Source of the DNA: Anisus vortex
Lineage: Eukaryota > Mollusca > Gastropoda > Planorbidae
Length of the DNA stretch: 64,000 nucleotides
NCBI GenBank assembly: GCA_949126835.1
Contig: CASBPS010000073.1
Span: 23,001 to 87,000 of the forward strand
Reading direction: 5' to 3'
Shown here in pieces: positions 27,868 through 39,041 of this stretch (the first letter of the stretch is position 1; the number at the start of each line of letters is the position of its first letter). The notes beneath the pieces were generated by a model. That model worked only from the letters and a program-made list of their open reading frames with translations, was not told where the DNA came from and made no database searches. Position numbers and translations under genes: made by a program.

Positions 27868-29499
27868 GTGGTCATGTGTGCAAGCCATAAACCAATACAG
27901 AATGTACAAGAAAGCGAAAATACAAACGAACTGAATTCGAAGAAAGATTATTCTAAACCAGAAACACTGAGGGTGGATTTGCCTGAGAGCAAAAGTCAGA
28001 AGGTAGAGAAATCTACAACTGAAGATAATGAGGATAAATATCCTGATTATAAATACAGAATGGCTACTATTGGATTAATTGTCCAAGTCCACAGAGACGA
28101 GAAAGTAGACCAAAGTATTTTTGACTCGAACAAGAGTCTGAAGTCATCGAAAGATGAAACAACACCCGAAAGTCATGGTCAAGGGAAGAATAAAATTGAC
28201 ACAGAGACCCTGTGCAGTTTTCAACCGTTCATTAGTGAAGGTTGTGTGGCCTTACAAAAGGAAGGACCACTGAAGTCCGTAAACATATTACGAGACACAG
28301 GAGCATCATTAACACTGCTGCTTAAAGATGTATTACCATTGAGTGATAATACATTGACAGGACAGACTGTCCTATTGAGAGGTTTTGAATGGAAAGAAGA
28401 AATACCTCTACATAGGATATACCTCACATCTGACTTGGTGACAGGATATGTGACAGTTGGAGTAATATCAAAACTTCCTGTTGAGGGCATATCTGTTTTC
28501 CTAGCAAATGATTTGGCGAAAGGGAGGGTGAGACCTGAACTGATTGTGAAGGAAAATCCAGACCCTAGTCCTATGGTGGAGACAGGAAAAGAAAAAGAAC
28601 TTTATCCTGTAGGTGATGTCATAAATGGTATGACACCACAGAAAAAGAAAGAAGAAATTATCTCACAAGAAAAGGAAAAGAAAGAAGAAATTCTCCCACG
28701 AGAGAAGAAAGAGGAAGAAGAAGTGGAACTTGATACCACTATTTTCTCCATGATTGAAGATTGTCCGAAAGGAAATGAACAATCAAAGAAGTCATCACAA
28801 AATGAATTGACTGCTGAACAGAAAGTAGACCCAGAGTTGCTACAGTTGCATGAGAAAGCTGTCGACGAGAAAGAAACTCCTACTAATGATGTCTATGAAC
28901 AGATAGACCACAGCATGAACAAACAACAATGCAAACCTGCAGTTGCCGGTACAGATGAAGATTTGAGGAGCATCACTGAAGAAACGAGTGCGGAGAGCTG
29001 GACCGAAACTACCAAAAGCTATGGGTTACCACAATCCATACCGACAGATCGAAGGACCAACTTCGCCTCGGAACTCTTCAATCCAGTACTAAAGAACGTA
29101 TGCCTGGAGCAGGAGATGTCAACTGAATCCCATCCGGAAAGTCGAGGAGCCTATGGACCAATCTTTGGACCCACTGTCCGAGGACCACTCAAACTACTTC
29201 AAGAAGCAGGGCAGACCGAATTGGATCTCCTTGGGCTGAGCAAGTACCTAGATAAGTACATATATTTTTTGTCTGACATAACTGTGTTTGTTAGGAAAAA
29301 ATTGTACACTGCTCACATGCAGATGCCATTGTTGTGTGATGAAAGCAAGGCAAAAATATTATATCATTTGAAAATGATAAAGCCTTACCTTCTGAAAACA
29401 ATTGGAATAAGCTTGATGTTGTTAACATTGTTACTCTTATTTGTAAAATTTATGCCTGGAGTACAGGATGAATTGAATGACAAATTCACTGATAGTTAG
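27868..29499 (+). CDS. Aspartic protease fused to integrase fragments; reverse transcriptase missing
   Basis: 543 codons in the same frame as gag; codons 27838-27867 are also open, so the ATG at 27868 may not be a real start. Residues 1-125 are a low-complexity spacer. The retropepsin-like domain carries DTGAS at 143-147 (catalytic Asp 143) and the downstream hydrophobic motif with LANDLA at 212-217. A Lys/Glu-rich linker (255-300) and a TAEQKVDPEL segment (315-324) are typical of the protease-to-RT spacer. No reverse transcriptase or RNase H follows. From about 384 the protein matches the integrase core: GLPQSIPTD with Asp 394, TNFASELF, then HPESRGA at 422-428. Residue 430, where D(35)E spacing puts the catalytic Glu, is Gly. 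VRGPLKLL (437-444) is integrase C-terminal sequence reached by a further deletion. Residues 512-526 form a hydrophobic, membrane-like segment before a short tail. It is likely inactive as an integrase; the protease may be intact. Confidence 0.8.
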   Translation: MVMCASHKPIQNVQESENTNELNSKKDYSKPETLRVDLPESKSQKVEKSTTEDNEDKYPDYKYRMATIGLIVQVHRDEKVDQSIFDSNKSLKSSKDETTPESHGQGKNKIDTETLCSFQPFISEGCVALQKEGPLKSVNILRDTGASLTLLLKDVLPLSDNTLTGQTVLLRGFEWKEEIPLHRIYLTSDLVTGYVTVGVISKLPVEGISVFLANDLAKGRVRPELIVKENPDPSPMVETGKEKELYPVGDVINGMTPQKKKEEIISQEKEKKEEILPREKKEEEEVELDTTIFSMIEDCPKGNEQSKKSSQNELTAEQKVDPELLQLHEKAVDEKETPTNDVYEQIDHSMNKQQCKPAVAGTDEDLRSITEETSAESWTETTKSYGLPQSIPTDRRTNFASELFNPVLKNVCLEQEMSTESHPESRGAYGPIFGPTVRGPLKLLQEAGQTELDLLGLSKYLDKYIYFLSDITVFVRKKLYTAHMQMPLLCDESKAKILYHLKMIKPYLLKTIGISLMLLTLLLLFVKFMPGVQDELNDKFTDS

Positions 29500-31667
29500 T
29501 TACCAAACTTACTATTTTAAAACTAAATCCCTTACTTGTGAAGAAAAAGGACTGAGTAAAAGTATTGTTAGAGTAAATATCATTATAGTGTGATATTTCT
29601 AAACAAACTTGTTAGGTTGAGCATTTAAAATAATTGCTATAAGAGAAAAAGATCAGTTTTGGTTTCTAAATCAGAGGACATTATAAGTGTGGACTGATTA
29701 TAAGATATGTTTGAGAATCTCTGGAAATGATAATTGAAACATTTGGCAGAGAGGATAATTTGATTGATAAAGATGTAAATGGTTTTAAGAAAAGAGAATT
29801 TCTATCACTAAAGTATTGAGAAATGTTTTATGATTGTACTATGGAAATTTATTTTATCATGTACTGTTGTTGAAAAATTGCACTGAGTCAGGATGCAAAT
29901 TTCTTCTATGTGAATTTATTCATTTGTTATATTATCATTGAATGTATGATAATGTAGGGTAAAAATAGTTGCAGCAAGACAGAACTATGACTAACAAGAA
30001 TTCCAAGAAATGTATTATATATGATTTTTCACTTTTAGGATACTGTTACATGAAAAGCAGACCAGAAGTGAAACTAATGTAAACTTTGTATCCTTGTTTT
30101 GTATAAATTTAGGATGTGCCACTGACTTGACACTGTAAACCAGAATGGTTGAGAATGTCATGGTTGAGAATTTATAATGTTGACACACCAATGTTCAACT
30201 AATGTATTATTAATTAAGGATTTCATGTCAAGATTGTAAAACTAATCTATTTTTTTTTCTGTATGAGTTAAAATAGATTGAATGAATTGTACTGACAATC
30301 AAAAGATTGGGTAGACCTGAACACTGTGAAAGTAACAGGAGAACCTAGAACCTATGAATAAAACCTTTATGGAAAATGGAAAAGAGCAATGTACACCACT
30401 GAAAAGATTGGAAATGGAATGTTTTACCACACCAGTCAAACTAGCAGTTTGTTTTGTACATAAATTGTTAAATTGATTTCTGTCTGAAAAAAAAATTAAT
30501 AGTCTATGCTCTTCCTAAAGTCTGTAATCTTTTCTACGTCAATAATATTGTATTTGAAATGTCTTTAAATAATCTAAATAATAATAATCTAAAGAAAATA
30601 AGTACTTACTGTTAAGTAATAAGATTGTATGAAGATGATAACTTGCTTTAATTGATAGTTAATTAAGTAAATTAACCAATTTGTTCAAGTAAATCCATGT
30701 CTGCATGAAAGATAGAATGTTTCAATGTGAACTCTTTTAAAAAGAAAATAATGACGTCGAAAGGTCATGGTAAAATGAGAAATTGAAATATTTTTAATGA
30801 TTTTTGCTATAAAATATCTAAATTCTGTAACATACTATGTTTAAATTTCTGAATATAACATAAATGAATGTCATATTGAGATTATGGTTGTTAAATAATG
30901 CTCATTTAGTCAAGATAACTTTTTAAGAGCGTAACAATTTATGACCTAAAGCGGTGATAGGGTAGAAATTTGCATAGCGATGTCAATATTGTTAGAATCA
31001 ATTGAGAATGAGAGGGTGAAAAAAGGAATAGAGAGAGAGAGTGCGGAATTGACCTACATTTTGGGTCGCGACACAGACAGTTTGGTCTAATGTGTTAGTC
31101 AGCCTACCAGCATGTAAAAAAAAAAAATACTGTCTACACGAGCAATAATTTTTGTAACGTGTAATTAGGTCAGGTCTAGTATGTGTTCTATCAGAGCGTT
31201 TGGTTTTTTCTCCTTATGAAAAAATAAGTCGTGTCTGCATAGACATTAAGTGATTTTTTCTTTTGTTGTATAATTACAAATTGTAAAAGATATTAGTTTA
31301 TAATTAAATGGACGAGAGAGTTTTTATTACAGTGGGATGTTCATGTAATAGAAATTATTAACTTGTATTATATTATATCTATTAAGAATGATTATGTATT
31401 TTTCTTGTATACAAGATTTAGATAAACAATTTAATTGTCCATTGTTTTGAATTAAAAATTGAATGATTGAATGACTGTAGTTAAGCCATTTGATAAGATG
31501 AACTTATAATGCATATATTATATGTTATTGTTATCAGTTCGATTGAATTATTGGGATCGCCAATTGAACTGTATTGTTTTCCCCGGAATATTTTCTTTTA
31601 TAATTATTCCTTAAAATTAACATTTTTGGTATTGTTAAAATGTGAAAGAAATAATTATAAAACTTTT
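29500..31667 (+). other. Non-coding 3' internal region of the retrotransposon
   Basis: About 2.2 kb of AT-rich, non-repetitive DNA between the last ORF and the 3' LTR. It has no long open frame on either strand and no recognisable envelope domain. It holds an AATAAA near 30357, an A-run near 31118 and a short gagagagaga run near 31031. A 64-codon frame starting at 31509 runs into the 3' LTR and is not convincing as a gene. It could be decayed 3' coding sequence or a long untranslated region. Confidence 0.7.
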
Positions 31668-31675
31668 AAGGGTGG
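31668..31675 (+). promoter_or_regulatory. Candidate polypurine tract
   Basis: aagggtgg lies three bases before the 3' LTR start (tcg then TGTTACG). This is the expected place for the plus-strand primer of reverse transcription. It is short and interrupted by a T, so it is a weak example. Confidence 0.5.
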
Positions 31676-31678
31676 TCG

Positions 31679-32301
31679 TGTTACGAATCTCGGTCATAAA
31701 TGAATGACGTAGTAAGGCATTGACCTCTTAACAAGTGCGTATCAGAGTCCAAAGCGACCAAGGTTTGACCTTTATGCCCTGAGGGCAGTTTAAATAAAAT
31801 AATTCGTTCAAATCCCGTGGAAATTGGAGGATAATTCTGGATCGTAGTAATTATAGAGAAAGAGGTTAAAATGCGTATTAAGACCCTGTAGAATCTTCGA
31901 TGATAGTTTTCTTTGTTAAGTCCCGACCTCCTTAAAGTTAGTTCAGTTTAAACGTTTGTAGAGTGAAGTCGCTATATTCATACTTGTACATATAATGCCA
32001 TTTTATTGATACTTATGTTGCCATCAGTTGATAAAGTTTATTGATCGTTTATATTGAGTCTACAATTTAAATAAAATTGTTTATTCAACAACTGGAGTTG
32101 TTTGATCTATCATTGTTGAGAAATGTGTTGAAGATAATTATCACGAATATAACTACATTACTGCATAGACCTGTCAGTCAAGGAACCCCTAGCTTGGGCT
32201 ACAGATTAGCAGAATCTAGAGACTTCTAATAAAGATACAACTATATTCATTGAATCCGATTTAACGAGTCGTAATAATAATCAACATAAAGGGCCATAAT
32301 A
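31679..32301 (+). repeat. 3' long terminal repeat (623 bp)
   Basis: Identical to the 5' LTR by eye from TGTTACG onward, except at the very end. There a GA is missing (aaagggcc versus aaagaggacc) and the terminal CA reads TA, so the inverted end TAACA becomes TAATA. The right boundary at 32301 is set by the ATAT target duplication that follows. Confidence 0.93.
32228..32233 (+). promoter_or_regulatory. AATAAA poly(A) signal in 3' LTR
   Basis: Copy of the LTR AATAAA, placed where the transcript 3' end would be formed. Confidence 0.5.
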
Positions 32302-32305
32302 ATAT
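32302..32305. repeat. Target-site duplication, right copy (ATAT)
   Basis: ATAT directly after the 3' LTR matches 25954-25957; the satellite resumes as agttgaaatattg in correct phase. Confidence 0.85.
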
Positions 32306-34404
32306 AGTTGAAATATTGTTTGAATATAGTTTGAATATAGTTATATAGTTTTTAATATAGTTTGAATATAGTTAAATAAAGTTAAATATAGTCGAAATAT
32401 AGTTTTAATATAGTTAAATCTAGATGAAATATAGTTTGAATATAGTTAAATATAGTTGAAATATAGTTTGTATATAGTTGAAATATAGTTTGAATATAAA
32501 TTGAATATAGTTGTATACTTTTAAATATAGTTTGAATATAGTCAAAATATAGTTTGAATATAGTTAAATATAGTTAAATATAGTCGAAGTATAGTTTGAA
32601 TATAGTTAAATATAGTTGACATATAGTTTGTATATAGTTGAAATATTGTTTGAATATAGTTTGAATATAGTTATATAGTTTTGAATATAGTTTGAATATA
32701 GTTAAAGAAAGTTAAATATAGTCGAAATATAGTTTTAATATAGTTAAATCTAGATGAAATATAGTTTGAATATAGTTAAATATAGTTAAAATATAGTTTG
32801 TATATAGTTGAAATATTGTTTAAATATAGTTTGAATATAGTTGTATACTTTTAAATATAGTTTGAATATAGTCGAAATATAGTTTGAATATAGTTAAATA
32901 TAGTTAAATATAGTCGAAATATAGTTTGAATATAGTTAAATATAGTTGACAATAGTTTGTATATAGTTGAAATATTGTTTGATTATAGTTTAAATATAGT
33001 TATATAGTTTTGAATATAGTTTGAATATAGTTAAAATATAGTTTGTATATAGTTAAATAAAGTGAAATATAGTAGAAATATAGTTTAAATATAGTTAAAT
33101 CTAGTTGAAACATAGTTTGAATTTAGTTAAATATAGTTGAAATAAAGTTTCAATATAGTTTGAATATAGTTAAATATTCCTCATATGCTCCAGACATAGT
33201 TGAATATAGTTAAAATATAGTTTGAATATAGTCGAAATATAGTTTGAGTATAGTTAAATATAGTTTGAATATAGCTAAATATAGTTGAAATATAGTTTAA
33301 AAAAAGTCGAAATATAGTTTGAATATAGTTAATATTGTTAAAATATTTTATAGTTTTAATATTGTCGAAATATAGTTTGAATATAGTTAAATATAGTTAA
33401 AATATAGTTTGAATATAGTTAAATATAGATGAAATATAGTTTGAATATAGTCGAAATATAGTTTGAATATAGTTTGAATATAGTCTAAATATAGTTTGAA
33501 AATAATTAAATATAGTTAAAATAATTTACAGTTTGAATATTGTCAAAATATAGTTTGAATATAGTTAAATATAGTTAAAATATAGTTATAATAAATTTAA
33601 TCTAGTTGAAATATAGCTTGAATATAGTTAATTATAGTTGACATAATAAAGTTTGTATGTAGTTGAAATATTGTTTGAATATAGTTTGAATATAGTTATA
33701 TCGTTTTGAATATAGTTTGAATATAGTTGAAATATAGTTTGAATATAGTTAAATAAAGTTAAATATAGTCGAAATATAGTTTGAATATATTTAAATCTAG
33801 TAAAAATATAGTTTGAATATAGTTGAAATATTGTTTAAATATAGTTTGAATATAGTTAAATATAGTTAAATATAGTCAAAATATAGTTTGAATATAGTTT
33901 AATATAGTTTACATATAGTTTGTATATAGTTGAAATATTGTTTGATTATAGTTTAAATATAGTTATATAGTTTTGAATATAGTTTGAATATAGTTAAAAT
34001 ATAGTTTGAATATAGTTAAATAAAGTGAAATATAGTAGAAATATAGTTTGAATATAGTTAAATCTAGTTGAAATATAGTTTGAATATAGTTAAATTTAGT
34101 TGAAATAAAGTTTCAATATAGTTTGAATATAGTTAAATATTCCTCATATGTTCCAGACATAGTTAAATATAGTTAAAATATAGTTTGAATATAGTCGAAA
34201 TATAGTTTGAGTATAGTTAAATATAGTTTGAATATAGATAATATAGTTGAAATATAGTTTAAATATGGTAAAAATATAGTTTGAATATAGTTTGAATAAA
34301 GTCGAAATATAGTTAGAATATAGTTAAATATTGTTAAAATATTTTATAGTTTTAATATTGTCGAAATATAGTTTGAATATAGTTAAATATAGTTAAAATA
34401 TAGT

Positions 34405-35218
34405 TTGAATATAGTTAAATATATATAAAATATAGTTTGAATATAGTCGAAATATAGTTTGAATATAGTTTGAATATAGTCTAAATATAGTTTGAAAATA
34501 ATTAAATATAGTTAAAATAATTTACAGTTTGAATATAGTCCAAATATAGTTTGAGCACAGTTAAATATAGTTAAAATATAGTTAGAATAAATTTAATCTA
34601 GTTTAAATATAACTTGAATATAGTTAAATATAGTTGACATAATATAGTTTGTATATAGTTGAAATATTGTTTGAATATAGTTTAAATATAGTTATATCGT
34701 TTTGAATATAGTTTGAATATAGTTGAAATATAGTTTGAATATAGTTAAATATAGTTAAATATAGTCGAAATATAGTTTAAATATAGTTAAATATAGTTGA
34801 CATATAGTTATATGAATATAGTTAAATATATATAAAATATAGTTTGAATATAGTCGAAATATAGTTTGAATATAGTTTGAATATAGTCTAAATATAGTTT
34901 GAAAATAATTAAATATAGTTAAAATAATTTACAGTTTGAATATAGTCCAAATATAGTTTGAGCACAGTTAAATATAGTTAAAATATAGTTAGAATAAATT
35001 TAATCTAGTTTAAATATAACTTGAATATAGTTAAATATAGTTGACATAATATAGTTTGTATATAGTTGAAATATTGTTTGAATATAGTTTAAATATAGTT
35101 ATATCGTTTTGAATATAGTTTGAATATAGTTGAAATATAGTTTGAATATAGTTAAATATAGTTAAATATAGTCGAAATATAGTTTAAATATAGTTAAATA
35201 TAGTTGACATATAGTTTG
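34405..35218. repeat. Tandem duplication, 407-bp offset
   Basis: Two copies of a segment with private variants: ttaaatatatataaaat (around 34415 and 34822) and gtttgagcacag (around 34549 and 34956), both offset by 407 bp. The join near 34811 reads gacatatagttatatgaata, where the usual monomer order is broken. Neither unit contains the 20-bp box. Confidence 0.85.
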
Positions 35219-36512
35219 TATATAGTTGAAATATTGTTTGAATATAGTTTGAATATAGTTATATAGTTTTGAATATAGTTTGAATATAGTTAAATAAGGT
35301 TAAATATAGTCGAAATATAGTTTTAATATAGTTAAATCTAGATGAAATATAGTTTGAATATAGTTAAATATAGTTGAAATATAGTTTGTATATAGTTGAA
35401 ATATTGTTTTAATATAGTTTGAATATAGTTGTATACTTTTAAATATAGTTTGAATATAGTCGAAATATAGTTTGAATATAGTTAAATATAGTTAAATATA
35501 GTCGAAATATAGTTTGAATATAGTTAAATATAGTTGACAATAGTTTGTATATAGTTGAAATATTGTTTGATTATAGTTTAAATATAGTTATATAGTTTTG
35601 AATATAGTTTGAATATAGTTAAAATATAGTTTGAATATAGTTAAAAAAAGTGAAATATAGTAGAAATATAGTTTAAATATAGTTAAATCTAGTTGAAATA
35701 TAGTTTGAATATAGTTAAATATAGTTGAAATAAAGTTTTAATATAGTTTGAATATAGTTAAATATTCGTCATATGCTCCAGACATAGTTAAATATAGTTA
35801 AAATATAGTTTGAAAATAGTCGAAATATAGTTTGAGTATAGTTAAATATAGTTTGAATATAGCTAAATATAGTTGAAATATAGTTTAAATAAAGTCGAAA
35901 TATAGTTTGAATATAGTTAATATTGTTAATATATTTTAGAGTTTTAATATTGTCGAAATATAGTTTGAATATAGTTAAATATAGTTCAAATATAGTTTGA
36001 ATATAGTTAAATATAGATGAAATATAGTTTGAATATAGTCGAAATATAGTTTGAATATAGTTTGAATATAGTCTAAATATAGTTTGAAAATAATTAAATA
36101 TAGTTAAAATAATTTACAGTTTGAATATTGTCCAAATATAGTTTGAATATAGTTAAATATAGTTAAAATATAGTTAGAATAAATTTATTCTAGTTGAAAT
36201 ATAGCTTGAATATAGTTAATTATAGTTGACATAATAAAGTTTGTATGTAGTTGAAATATTGTTTGAATATAGTTTGAATATAGTTATATCGTTTTGAATA
36301 TAGTTTGAATATAGTTGAAATATAGTTTGAATATAGTTAAATAAAGTTAAATATAGTCGAAATATAGTTTGAATATAGTTAAATCTAGTAAAAATATAGT
36401 TTGAATATAGTTAAATATAGTTGAAATATAGTTTGTATATAGTTGAAATATTGTTTGAATATAGTTTGAATATAGTTAAATATAGTTAAATATAGTCAAA
36501 ATATAGTTTGAA

Positions 36513-36832
36513 TATAGTTAAATATAGTTTACATATAGTTTGTATATAGTTGAAATATTGTTTGATTATAGTTTAAATATAGTTATATAGTTTTGAATAT
36601 AGTTTGAATATAGTTAAAATATAGTTTGAATATAGTTAAATAAAGTGAAATATAGTAGAAATATAGTTTGAATATAGTTAAATATAGTTTACATATAGTT
36701 TGTATATAGTTGAAATATTGTTTGATTATAGTTTAAATATAGTTATATAGTTTTGAATATAGTTTGAATATAGTTAAAATATAGTTTGAATATAGTTAAA
36801 TAAAGTGAAATATAGTAGAAATATAGTTTGAA
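36513..36832. repeat. Nested 160-bp tandem duplication, copy 1
   Basis: The aatatagtttacatatag-headed segment at 36521 is repeated at 36681 with the same following monomer order. Confidence 0.8.
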
Positions 36833-37439
36833 TATAGTTAAATCTAGTTGAAATATAGTTTGAATATAGTTAAATATAGTTGAAATAAAGTTTCAATATA
36901 GTTTGAATATAGTTAAATATTCCTCATATGCTCCAGACATAGTTAAATATAGTTAAAAAATAGTTTGAATATAGTCGAAATATAGTTTGAGTATAGTTAA
37001 ATATAGTTTGAATATAGCTAAATATAGTTGAAATATAGTTTAAATATAGTAAAAATATAGTTTGAATATAGTTTGAATAAAGTCGAAATATAGTTAGAAT
37101 ATAGTTAAATATTGTTAAAATATTTTATAGTTTTAATATTGTCGAAATATAGTTTGAATATAGTTAAATATAGTTAAAATATAGTTTGAATATAGTTAAA
37201 TATAGATGAAATATAGTTTGAATATAGTCGAAATATAGTTTGAATATAGTTTGAATATAGTCTAAATATAGTTTGAAAATAATTAAATATAGTTAAAATA
37301 ATTTACAGTTTGAATATAGTCCAAATATAGTTTGAATACAGTTAAATATAGTTAAAATATAGTTAGAATAAATTTAATCTAGTTTAAATATAACTTGAAT
37401 ATAGTTAAATATAGTTGACATAATATAGTTTGTATATAG

Positions 37440-39041
37440 TTGAAATATTGTTTGAATATAGTTTGAATATAGTTATATCGTTTTGAATATAGTTTGAATA
37501 TAGTTGAAATATAGTTTGAATATAGTTAAATAAAATTAAATAAAGTCGAAATATAGTTTGAATATAGTTAAATCTAGTAAAAATATAGTTTGAATATAGT
37601 TAAATATAGTTGAAATAAAGTTTGTATATAGTTGAAATATTGTTTAAATATAGTTTAAATATAGTTGTATACTTTTAAATATAGTTTGAATATAGTCGAT
37701 ATATAGTTTGAATATAGTTGAATATAGTTAAAATATAGTTAGAATAAAGTTAATATAGTTGAAAAAAAGTTTGAATATAGTTAAATATAGTTAAATATAG
37801 TCGAAATGTGGTTTGAATATAGTTAAATATAGATGAAATATAGTTTGAATATAGTCGAAATATAGTTTAAATATAGATAAATATAGTTAAAATTTAGTTT
37901 GAATATAGTTAAATATAGATGAAATATAGTTTGAATTTAGTCGAATTATAGTTTGAATATAGTTAATTATAGTTCAAATTTAGTTTGAATATAGTTAAAA
38001 TAGTTGAAATATGGTTTGAATAAAGTCTAAATATAGTTTGAATATAGTTTGAATATAGTCTAAAAATAGTTTGAAAATAGTTAAATATATTTAAAAAATT
38101 GTTTGAATATAGTTAAATAAAGTTGAAATATATTTTGAATATAGTCGAAATATAGTTTGAATATAGTTAAATATAGTTAAATATAGTCGAAATATAGTTT
38201 GAATATAGTTAAATATAGTTGACATATAGTTTGTATATAGTTGAAATATTGTTTGAATATAGTTTGAATATAGTTATATCGTTTTGAATATAGTTTGAAT
38301 ATAGTTGAAATATAGTTTGAATATAGTTAAATAAAATTAAATAAAGTCGAAATATAGTTTGAATATAGTTAAATCTAGTAAAAATATAGTTTGAATATAG
38401 TTAAATATAGTTGAAATAAAGTTTGTATATAGTTGAAATATTGTTTAAATATAGTTTAAATATAGTTGTATACTTTTAAATATAGTTTGAATATAGTCGA
38501 TATATAGTTTGAATATAGTTGAATATAGTTAAAATATAGTTAGAATAAAGTTAATATAGTTGAAAAAAAGTTTGAATATAGTTAAATATAGTTAAATATA
38601 GTCGAAATGTGGTTTGAATATAGTTAAATATAGATGAAATATAGTTTGAATATAGTCGAAATATAGTTTAAATATAGATAAATATAGTTAAAATTTAGTT
38701 TGAATATAGTTAAATATAGATGAAATATAGTTTGAATTTAGTCGAATTATAGTTTGAATATAGTTAATTATAGTTCAAATTTAGTTTGAATATAGTTAAA
38801 ATAGTTGAAATATGGTTTGAATAAAGTCTAAATATAGTTTGAATATAGTTTGAATATAGTCTAAAAATAGTTTGAAAATAGTTAAATATATTTAAAAAAT
38901 TGTTTGAATATAGTTAAATAAAGTTGAAATATATTTTGAATATAGTCGAAATATAGTTTGAATATAGTTAAATATAGTTAAATATAGTCGAAATATAGTT
39001 TGAATATAGTTAAATATAGTTGACATATAGTTTGTATATAG
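37440..39041. repeat. Tandem duplication, 801-bp offset
   Basis: Anchored by ttatatcgttttg (37473 and 38274), taaaattaaataaag (37531 and 38332) and gtcgaaatgtggtttga (37800 and 38601), all offset by 801 bp. It doubles the B-type module in this unit only; the related unit at 39041-42000 has it once. It therefore arose after, or was lost from one side of, the 3816-bp duplication. Confidence 0.85.

Larger units (their letters stand above)
25958..32301 (+). mobile_element. Ty3/gypsy-type LTR retrotransposon, non-autonomous, recently inserted
   Basis: A 6344-bp element with direct LTRs, a 4-bp target duplication, a primer-binding-site candidate, a short purine run before the 3' LTR and a gag-protease-integrase order typical of Ty3/gypsy. 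The coding frame is broken by two stops and lacks reverse transcriptase and RNase H. It therefore cannot move on its own proteins and would need a related intact element. Near-identical LTRs argue for recent insertion. It sits inside a satellite interval whose size without the element (2010 bp between boxes) matches an intact interval at 19864-21871 (2007 bp). The clade within Ty3/gypsy is not determined. Confidence 0.95.

Noticed and set aside
27634..27909. Minus-strand frames across gag and protease (27634-27909, 27657-27875, 28221-28490)
   Set aside because: They lie antisense to a well-supported gag-protease frame and show no domain of their own.
26755..29499. Alternative nuclear genetic code that would read the TAA and TGA as sense
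   Set aside because: Only two stops occur in a single defective transposon, and the frame also ends at a normal TAG. Ordinary decay or readthrough explains it without a code change.
31509..31703. 64-codon + strand frame crossing into the 3' LTR
   Set aside because: Hydrophobic translation of AT-rich non-coding DNA, ending inside the LTR, with no recognisable motif.
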